From Allopontixanthobacter sediminis (lineage in GTDB: Bacteria; Pseudomonadota; Alphaproteobacteria; Sphingomonadales; Sphingomonadaceae), in the NCBI RefSeq assembly GCF_009828115.1, contig NZ_WTYL01000001.1, positions 1,054,001 through 1,118,000 of the forward strand: 64,000 nt of DNA. The letters run 5' to 3'. This document shows positions 18,682-25,099 of this stretch, one piece after another (within the stretch, counting starts at the first letter, position 1; each line of letters begins with the position of its first letter). The position numbers and the translations under genes were made by a program. Under the pieces are notes generated by a model. The model worked only from the letters and a program-made list of their open reading frames with translations. It did no database searches and had not been told where the DNA came from.

Positions 18682-19880
18682 GAACATATTCCTGCAATTC
18701 CGGTATCGACAAGACGGGCGATATCGCCCGAAGACAAGTTGAGATGGCGGGTAAGGACCTCCTCGGTATGCTCGCCATTGCGCGGGGCCGCCAGCGGCCC
18801 ACCGCGTTCCATTTGCGGGACCGTGCCGAACGCACCGGCGGCAGGATAGGTGAAACCGCTGGGATTGTCTGCGGATTGGCTGAACATCGGGTTCTCGGTC
18901 ACCATGGCCGGATCCTGCGCCGCGTCGAGCATCGTGCGATAGGTACTGTGGACGATCCCCGCAGCGTCCAGCGTTGCGGCCAACTCGGCATGGCGGCGGC
19001 GCGCGAATTCGGCTTCGAACAGCGGATAGAGTGCGTCGCGGTGGCTAAAGCGCAGACCGTCGTCCGCCGCAAAGGACACACCGCGTTCGGCCTCGAGCGC
19101 GGCAACGTTATCTTCGAGACTTAACGCTGCGAGCAGTTTTGCCCATTGCCGGTGGGTAACCACCACGACCATAACGCGGTGGCCGTCAGCGGTGAAGAAA
19201 TCGCGCCCGAACAGGCCGTAAACCGCATTGCCCAAGCGTGGACGGTTCTCGCCCGAATACAGCACCTCGGCAATTCCGCCGAGGTTTGCGGCGGTGCCAA
19301 TTGCAACATCCGACAGCGGAACGCGCACTTCACTGCCCTCCCCCGTCGCGCTGCGCCGCTGGATTGCGGCGAGCAGCGCGAAGGCGGCATAGGCGCCGGT
19401 GAGCAAATCCCAGGCCGGAAGCACATGATTGACCGGTTCCGGCCCCGCTCCAGTCAGCATTGGAAATCCGACGGCGTTGTTGACGGTATAGTCCAGCGCC
19501 GGCGAACCATCGGGCCAGCCCATCACCCGCACCGTCACCAGATCCGGACGCATCTTCGCCAGGACCGCGTGGGAGAGAAACCCTTCTGCCGGAAAATTGG
19601 TGATGAACTGCCCGGTTGCAGCCACCAGTTCCTGCAGCAACTCACGCCCCTCTGGCCGGGACAGATCGAGCGCGACAGACTTCTTGGCGCGGTTAAGGTT
19701 TTCCCAATACAGCGACGAATTGTCAGCAGTCACCGGCCAGCGATGGTAGTCCGGTCCGCCGCCAATCTGGTCAACGCGGATCACTTCGGCCCCGAACTGC
19801 GCGCAATACAGCCCCGCCGTAGGCGATGCCACGAAGGACGACGCTTCGATGACAGTCAGGCCGCCGAGCATGTCATACAT
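18678..19880 (-). CDS. Type III CoA-transferase (CaiB/BaiF), mesaconyl-CoA isomerase-like
   Basis: A 400-residue family III CoA-transferase, which moves CoA between carboxylic acids in the cytoplasm. The N-terminal E-A-S-S-F-V-A-S-P-T-A-G-L-Y-C-A-Q-F-G-A-E-V-I-R-V-D and D-Y-H-R-W-P-V-T segments, and later P-V-N-H-V-L-P-A-W-D, resemble from memory the mesaconyl-CoA C1-C4 CoA-transferase (2-methylfumaryl-CoA isomerase) group more than CaiB. The aspartate of A-W-D is a candidate for the catalytic aspartate. It is the second gene of the operon between two thiolases. The assignment to the mesaconyl group is tentative; a generic acyl-CoA transferase is the alternative. Confidence 0.82.
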   Translation of the reverse strand: MYDMLGGLTVIEASSFVASPTAGLYCAQFGAEVIRVDQIGGGPDYHRWPVTADNSSLYWENLNRAKKSVALDLSRPEGRELLQELVAATGQFITNFPAEGFLSHAVLAKMRPDLVTVRVMGWPDGSPALDYTVNNAVGFPMLTGAGPEPVNHVLPAWDLLTGAYAAFALLAAIQRRSATGEGSEVRVPLSDVAIGTAANLGGIAEVLYSGENRPRLGNAVYGLFGRDFFTADGHRVMVVVVTHRQWAKLLAALSLEDNVAALEAERGVSFAADDGLRFSHRDALYPLFEAEFARRRHAELAATLDAAGIVHSTYRTMLDAAQDPAMVTENPMFSQSADNPSGFTYPAAGAFGTVPQMERGGPLAAPRNGEHTEEVLTRHLNLSSGDIARLVDTGIAGICS

Positions 19881-19923
19881 TGGGGTTTTCGACCCGTAAA
19901 ATTGCCGCCGCCGGGCCCAAGGT

Positions 19924-21174
19924 TCAGAGCCGCTCGATGATGATCGCCGGGGCCATTCCGCCCGCGGCGCACATGGTGACCAGTCCGTAACGCCCGCCGG
20001 TCCGCTCCAACTCGTCGAGCGCGGTTCCGATCAGGATCGAGCCGGTCGCGCCGATCGGATGTCCAAGCGCAATCGCCCCGCCGTTGACGTTGACCTTCTC
20101 GCGGTCGAGATCGAGATCGCGAATGAACTTCTCGGCAACGACCGCGAAGGCCTCGTTGATTTCCCACACGTCGATGTCGTCCTTGGAAAGGCCGGCCTTC
20201 GCGAGCACCTTCTCAGCCGCCGGCACTGGGGCATTCAGCATCAGTGTCGGATCGTCGCCCTGGTTGGCATAGGCTACAATGCGGGCGCGTGGTCTGAGGC
20301 CGTGTCGGTCCGCATAATCCTTGCTGGTGACCAGGATCGCGGCTGCCCCGTCGACCACGCCGGATGAATTGCCCGCATGATGCACGCCCCTCCATTCGAG
20401 GTCGGGATAACGCCGGGTTATCTGCTTGCGGAACGTAATCCCGCCGCCGAGATCGAAATCCGCCATTCCGTCGAAACTGGCCCGAAGTGCGGTCAGCCCT
20501 TCCATCGTGGTTTCGGGGCGAGGAAATTCTTCGTGATCCAGCGCGACCGAACCGTCGGGGTTGAGGACCGGGATTAGCGATCCCTTGAAGCGGTCTTCAC
20601 GGATCGCACGATCAGCGCGCTGCTGGCTGATCAGCGCCAGCGCATCGAGTGCCTCGCGGTCAATGTTCTCGCTGGCAGCAATCGCATCGCCGCAAACCCC
20701 CTGGTGGCTTTGCGGGTGGAGTTCATCAAGATCGCGGTTGCCTGATCCCATGCCCATCGGCTGCATTCCGGCATTCGCCTCTTCAGCGCCCAATTGCGCG
20801 GTGTAACTCATCATTTCAGTGCCGCCCGCAATAACGCAGTCTTCCATACCCGACATCACCGACGCCGCGGCGAGGTTGACCGAGGTAATTCCGCCGCCGC
20901 AGAACCGGTCGAGCGTAGTACCGGATGCTGCGGTATCGTAACCTGCCGCCAGCGCAGCCATGCGGCCGAGATCACCGCCCTGCTTGCCTTTCTGGGTTGA
21001 GGTCGACCAGACGATATCATCGACCGTCGCGGTATCGAGATCGTTGCGGTCCTTGATCGCGGCCAGCACCGTGGCCGCCAGATGCTGCGGATGCAGATGG
21101 GACAGAGCGCCTTTGCCGGGTTTGCCAATCCCGCGAGGCGTTCGGACGGCGTCGATGATATAGGCGTCGGGCAT
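19924..21174 (-). CDS. Acetyl-CoA acetyltransferase (thiolase)
   Basis: A 416-residue thiolase and first gene of the acyl-CoA operon. It shows the N-terminal A-V-R-T-P-R-G segment, the active cysteine in L-D-R-F-C-G-G-G (C92), N-V-N-G-G-A-I-A-L-G-H-P-I-G-A-T-G for the histidine, and M-C-A-A-G-G-M for the second cysteine. ATG 21174 is well supported by GGGAGGA nine bases upstream; the longer frame starts at a TTG. It stands head to head with the Gfo/Idh gene across a 180-base region carrying a LacI-type operator, but that operator lies close to the other gene. Confidence 0.92.
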   Translation of the reverse strand: MPDAYIIDAVRTPRGIGKPGKGALSHLHPQHLAATVLAAIKDRNDLDTATVDDIVWSTSTQKGKQGGDLGRMAALAAGYDTAASGTTLDRFCGGGITSVNLAAASVMSGMEDCVIAGGTEMMSYTAQLGAEEANAGMQPMGMGSGNRDLDELHPQSHQGVCGDAIAASENIDREALDALALISQQRADRAIREDRFKGSLIPVLNPDGSVALDHEEFPRPETTMEGLTALRASFDGMADFDLGGGITFRKQITRRYPDLEWRGVHHAGNSSGVVDGAAAILVTSKDYADRHGLRPRARIVAYANQGDDPTLMLNAPVPAAEKVLAKAGLSKDDIDVWEINEAFAVVAEKFIRDLDLDREKVNVNGGAIALGHPIGATGSILIGTALDELERTGGRYGLVTMCAAGGMAPAIIIERL

Positions 21175-21328
21175 GTCGGCAATTCCTCCCAAGTCCGTTC
21201 GGACAGGTTCTGTTATGATTTTGCGGTCTCCGTATCCCTGAATATCCCAGAGATTGCCAGCATCATCCCGCGTTCAAATAATCGGCCTTTTGCGCGCTTC
21301 CGTTTTGGTTCGAGGCGGACTATCCCTG

Positions 21329-21342
21329 TGGTATCGCTACCA
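21329..21342. promoter_or_regulatory. Predicted LacI/XylR-type operator, site 1 (TGGTATCGCTACCA)
   Basis: A 14-bp near-palindrome matching the set consensus TGNTAGCGCTACCA with one mismatch in the core. It sits two bases before the ribosome site GGAG of the Gfo/Idh gene and 12 bases before its ATG, so it lies in or at the start of the transcript leader. It is the leftmost copy and marks the left edge of the hemicellulose locus. Confidence 0.7.
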
Positions 21343-21354
21343 TTGGAGAGCAGC

Positions 21355-22548
21355 ATGGCCGGATTCGACCCTCAGGATAAACCCACTCGCCGCCAGGTCC
21401 TGACGTATGGAGCCGCGGCGGCCGCACTCGCCGCCACTTCCGGCAAGGCGGCGGCACAGCGCGCCGAAGGGCAACCCCTGATCGGCAATCCGCAACTGCC
21501 AGACGTTCCAGGCGAGCGGATGCGCTGGGCGATAGTCGGGCTGGGCTCCTTCGCAGTTGGACAAGTCATCCCCGGCTTCGCCGACGCCCGCCATTCGCGA
21601 ATGACTGCGTTCGTATCCGGCAACGCCGCGAAGGCCCGTGATCTCGGCGCGCGCTACGAAGTGGACCGGTTCTACGGCTACGACAATTTCGACCGGATCG
21701 CCGATGATGACCAGATCGACTGTGTCTACATTGTGCTGCCGGTCGGCCTCCACGCCGAATACACAATCCGCGCGCTCAAAGCCGGGAAGCACGTGCTGTG
21801 CGAAAAGCCGATGGCATCGAGCGCGGCGGAAGCGCAGGCGATGGTCGATGCTGCCCGCGCCGCGAACCGCCAGCTTGGCGCGGCCTACCGGGTGCATTTC
21901 GAACCCAACAATGTCCACGCTTTGGAGCGGATCACCAACGGTGACCTAGGTGTAATGCGTTATATCTCGGCCGATCATGGTTTCTCCGCGAACCCCGACT
22001 ATCCGCCGCACAAATGGCGGCTGGAGAAGGAACTGGGCGGCGGCGGATCCATGTGGGATATCGGGGTTTACGGGGTCAACACCTCGCTGATGATGCTGCC
22101 GGGTGACCGCGTGGTTTCGGTGTCCGCTGCTTACGCCACACCGGCCGGTGATCCGCGCTTTACCGAAGTCGAAGGCGCGATCGACTACCGTTTTCGCATG
22201 GCGAGCGGGATCAACGTGCAGGGCTCATCCTCTTATTGCTGGAACCCCTACGTTTCGCGCCAGCGCTATTTCGGCAGCAAGGCCAGCATCGAGATGCAGC
22301 CGGCGACCACCTACGGCGATAACCAGATCATGATCGAAGGCGGCGAACATCCCCCGCGCACCTACCGTGCGGGCGATCCGATGCAGCAATTTGCCGCCCA
22401 AGTGGACGGTTTCTCGCTCGCTGCGCGGGCCAACACCCCGCACCGGACCCCCGGCGAAATGGGCCTTCGCGACCTCAAGCTGATGGAGGCCTGCTATGCC
22501 AGCGCCGATGCCGATGGCGCAGTAGTAAAGGTCGATATCGCGGTCTAG
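21355..22548 (+). CDS. Exported Gfo/Idh/MocA family oxidoreductase (glucose-fructose oxidoreductase-like)
   Basis: A 397-residue NAD(P)-dependent oxidoreductase with a twin-arginine signal T-R-R-Q-V-L-T-Y-G-A followed by an alanine-rich run, so it is probably periplasmic and exported folded with its cofactor. Rossmann motif I-V-G-L-G-S-F-A-V-G-Q-V follows, then C-E-K-P-M-A, the family lysine-containing motif. It resembles Zymomonas glucose-fructose oxidoreductase in layout, including the exported state; substrates may be aldoses such as xylose or glucose. ATG 21355 has GGAG six bases upstream; a longer frame from 21082 overlaps the divergent thiolase. A LacI-type operator precedes it. It is convergent with the MFS gene, one base between stops. 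Confidence 0.88.
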   Translation: MAGFDPQDKPTRRQVLTYGAAAAALAATSGKAAAQRAEGQPLIGNPQLPDVPGERMRWAIVGLGSFAVGQVIPGFADARHSRMTAFVSGNAAKARDLGARYEVDRFYGYDNFDRIADDDQIDCVYIVLPVGLHAEYTIRALKAGKHVLCEKPMASSAAEAQAMVDAARAANRQLGAAYRVHFEPNNVHALERITNGDLGVMRYISADHGFSANPDYPPHKWRLEKELGGGGSMWDIGVYGVNTSLMMLPGDRVVSVSAAYATPAGDPRFTEVEGAIDYRFRMASGINVQGSSSYCWNPYVSRQRYFGSKASIEMQPATTYGDNQIMIEGGEHPPRTYRAGDPMQQFAAQVDGFSLAARANTPHRTPGEMGLRDLKLMEACYASADADGAVVKVDIAV

Positions 22549-22549
22549 G

Positions 22550-23911
22550 TCAGGCCGCCGCTGTCTCCGGTCCGGCAACGGGATCCAGTTGCATGGTCGC
22601 GGGCGTCATGCGCGGCACCAGCATCTGGATGACGGCGAACGCGATCAGATAGCCCAGGCCGGCATAGATCACGATCGGGACATAGGAACCGGTCAGTTCC
22701 AGGGTCCAGCCGGTTGCCTGCGCGATCAAGATGCCGCCAATGGCTCCCGCCGCTCCGCCCATCCCGGCGATCGTCGCGACCGCGCGGCGCGGGTACATGT
22801 CGGCGATCATGGTGAAGATATTCGAGCTGAACGCCTGGTGCGCGGCCGTCCCCAGCCCGATCAGCAGCACCGCCATCCACGGCTCCGGCACGCTCGCTAC
22901 GGTGACCAGCGGCAAGGCGAACAGGGCCGCAACGAACAGCGTGGTCTTGCGGGCGCGGTTGACCGACCAGCCGCGATTGACGAGGTGCGAAGACAACCAG
23001 CCGCCAGCGATGGAACCGATATCGGCGAGCAGATAGACCACGATCAGAGCCGGGCCGATCGTGGCCAAAATGCCGCTGTCGCCCTTGGGAAACAGCTCCA
23101 TTCCCTGCGTCTTGGCGAGAAAATCGGGCAGCCAGAACAGAAACAGGTACCACACCGGATCGGTGAAGAATTTGCCGCAGATGAAGAACCACGCCTGCCG
23201 CTGGCGGATGGCGTCCTTCCAGCCGAGCGGCGGCCCGGCAGCGTCTTCGCCGTCCTGCCCGATCCACGCGCGCTCCTCGTCGGTGACCTCGACATGATCG
23301 ACGGGTTGGCGGAAGAACCGGAGCCAGCCCCACAAGACCACGAACCCGAGCAGGCCAGTGACAAGGAACGCGGCGCGCCAGCCATACGCTCCGGCAATTC
23401 CGATGGCGATGATCGGCGTCAGCAGCACCCCGACATTGGCCCCGGCGTTGAGGATGCCCACCCCCAACGCACGTTCCCGCTTGGGAAACCATTCAGCGAC
23501 CGACTTTACTGCCCCGGGATAAGCTGCACTTTCGGCCAGACCCAGCGCTATCCGCGCCAACACGAAGCCCAGGATTCCCTTGGCAAACGCATGGCTGGCG
23601 GCGGCGAGACTCCACAGGAAAATGGCGATCGCCATGCCTTTGCGGGTGCCGACAAGGTCGAGCCAGCGCCCCACTACCAGCAGGCCGATTCCGTAACTCG
23701 CCTGAAACGCGGTAACGATGTTGCCGTAGTCGACTTCGCTCCAGCCCATCTCGACTTCGATGACCGGCTTGAGCACGCCGATGATCTGGCGGTCGATGTA
23801 GTTAATCGTGATGACGAAAAAGAGCAGCGCGCAGATGCCCCAGCGGTAACGTCCCAAGGGCTTGATGAAACCGGAAACCGATTTCGCCTCGTTCGACACG
23901 GGCGCGTTCAA
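22550..23911 (-). CDS. MFS transporter, hexuronate/ACS (ExuT-like) group
   Basis: A 453-residue inner-membrane protein with about twelve helices. The N-terminal N-Y-I-D-R-Q-I-I-G-V-L and R-K-G-M-A-I segments, and later A-W-F/A-E-W-F-P-K-R-E-R-A-L, are typical of the anion:cation symporter group that includes hexuronate (ExuT) and glucarate transporters. That would suit uptake of glucuronate or aldouronic acids released by the GH67 enzyme. No ATG lies upstream in frame before a stop at about 23936; the likely start is TTG 23911, with a GTG at 23899 as alternative. An operator copy lies 55 bases upstream (23966). No cytoplasmic glucuronate pathway gene is present in the window. Confidence 0.85.
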   Translation of the reverse strand: MNAPVSNEAKSVSGFIKPLGRYRWGICALLFFVITINYIDRQIIGVLKPVIEVEMGWSEVDYGNIVTAFQASYGIGLLVVGRWLDLVGTRKGMAIAIFLWSLAAASHAFAKGILGFVLARIALGLAESAAYPGAVKSVAEWFPKRERALGVGILNAGANVGVLLTPIIAIGIAGAYGWRAAFLVTGLLGFVVLWGWLRFFRQPVDHVEVTDEERAWIGQDGEDAAGPPLGWKDAIRQRQAWFFICGKFFTDPVWYLFLFWLPDFLAKTQGMELFPKGDSGILATIGPALIVVYLLADIGSIAGGWLSSHLVNRGWSVNRARKTTLFVAALFALPLVTVASVPEPWMAVLLIGLGTAAHQAFSSNIFTMIADMYPRRAVATIAGMGGAAGAIGGILIAQATGWTLELTGSYVPIVIYAGLGYLIAFAVIQMLVPRMTPATMQLDPVAGPETAAA

Positions 23912-23965
23912 GCGCGCTCTCGCCGGGCAGCGGTTCTATTCCCCAACATCACGGTTCCTCTCCCT

Positions 23966-23979
23966 TGATAGCGCTACCA
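23966..23979. promoter_or_regulatory. Predicted LacI/XylR-type operator, site 2 (TGATAGCGCTACCA)
   Basis: A 14-bp palindrome with one mismatch to its own mirror, TGATAGCGCTACCA, in the 110-base gap between the GH5 stop (24022) and the MFS start (23911). It lies 55 bases upstream of the transporter start, a normal promoter distance, so it should control the transporter separately from the GH3-GH31-GH5 operon upstream. Confidence 0.78.
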
Positions 23980-24021
23980 TACGCTCGCTGAGTAATTGCG
24001 GCAAGCATCACGGGCAGCCTG

Positions 24022-25047
24022 TTACCGGGCGTCTGCCGCAGCGGCCGAACGGAGGCGACCGCGGAGCAGTTTTCCGCTTTCGGTCAGATCGTCTTCCGTC
24101 CAGCCTGAAGGCCCAGCGCCCGGCTTCAGCGCTGCGCTGCTTTCGTCCTTGTCCGTGATCGACCAATTGAACCACGACACGTGGTTTTCCTCCGCCCAGT
24201 CCCACCAGGCGTTGGATGAAGCGAGATCGATCGCGCCGTCCCCCGTCGCCTCGACCAGTCCGAACTCCGTGACCATAAGCGCCAGTCCCGCGCGCCGCGC
24301 TGCGTCCGCCTTAGCGCGCAGACCTTCCTTGTGGGTGGCAGCGTAATAATGAAGCGTATAGCCGATGTTGGTGCCGGCAACCGGATCGCGTGCCGCGATG
24401 TCGACATCCTGGCTCCAGCTGGGCGATCCGAGAATGATGAGGTTGTCGGGATCGACCGCCCGGATCGCTGCCACGATCCGTTCGTGATAGGGCTTGATGT
24501 CGCGCGACCAGTCGACTCCTTCACGCAAGGGTTCGTTAAACGGTTCGTAGATCAGGTTGGGCAGATGGCCATAGCGGCGCGCGATTGCCGTGAGGAATCG
24601 CTCGGCCTCTTCGGGATGTGCGGTGTGCGCATGCCAATCGACGATCACGTAGATGCCGTTCGCCCGTGCCGCTTCGATCACGGTTGAAGCCTTCTCAAGT
24701 TCGCGGTCGAAATGGGTGATCGCGCTGTTTTCGCCGCGCGCCGCGATGGCCGCCCGCACGCCGCTGACTTTCCAGTCCTGCGCCAGCCAAGTGACGGTCT
24801 CGGCGGAGTAGTATTGCGGTGCCCATTGGGACCAGAACAAGCTCATGCCCCGCAGCGTGACCGGCTTGCCGTCTTCGCCCACGATCTTGCCGCCGACGAT
24901 AGCCAAGGCGCCATGCCGCGCAACCGGACTGCCGGTGGGGGCGGCCAGCGGCCCAGACTGAGACCGTTCTGTTTGCAGCGGATCGATAGTAGCGCAACTT
25001 GGCAGCGCCAGGATCGCAGCGGCAAGCAAGCTGGTAAATCGCATCAT
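24022..25047 (-). CDS. GH5 endo-beta-glucanase (GH5_2-like), lipoprotein
   Basis: A 341-residue exported enzyme with a short signal and a lipobox-like L-P-S-C (C18), so probably membrane-anchored. Catalytic acid lies in Y-E-P-F-N-E-P (E172) and nucleophile in M-V-T-E-F-G (E261). The C-terminal W-F-N-W-S-I-T-D-K-D-E-S-S-A-A-L-K-P-G-A resembles the end of GH5 subfamily 2 cellulases. It cleaves beta-1,4-glucan or xyloglucan backbones. GGGAGAGGA stands just before the two adjacent ATGs at 25047 and 25044; either can be the start. The upstream frame to 25356 runs into the GH31 gene. It is the third gene of the operon GH3, GH31, GH5. Confidence 0.88.
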   Translation of the reverse strand: MMRFTSLLAAAILALPSCATIDPLQTERSQSGPLAAPTGSPVARHGALAIVGGKIVGEDGKPVTLRGMSLFWSQWAPQYYSAETVTWLAQDWKVSGVRAAIAARGENSAITHFDRELEKASTVIEAARANGIYVIVDWHAHTAHPEEAERFLTAIARRYGHLPNLIYEPFNEPLREGVDWSRDIKPYHERIVAAIRAVDPDNLIILGSPSWSQDVDIAARDPVAGTNIGYTLHYYAATHKEGLRAKADAARRAGLALMVTEFGLVEATGDGAIDLASSNAWWDWAEENHVSWFNWSITDKDESSAALKPGAGPSGWTEDDLTESGKLLRGRLRSAAAADAR

Positions 25048-25099
25048 GACTTCCTCTCCCTTGTATTCTTGTCCCCGCCAAAGACGGGGGAACCGAGCC

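Noticed and set aside
22589-23968. A 459-codon plus-strand open frame opposite the MFS transporter.
   Set aside because: Low-complexity, charged translation with no hydrophobic or domain pattern, fully covered by the transporter.
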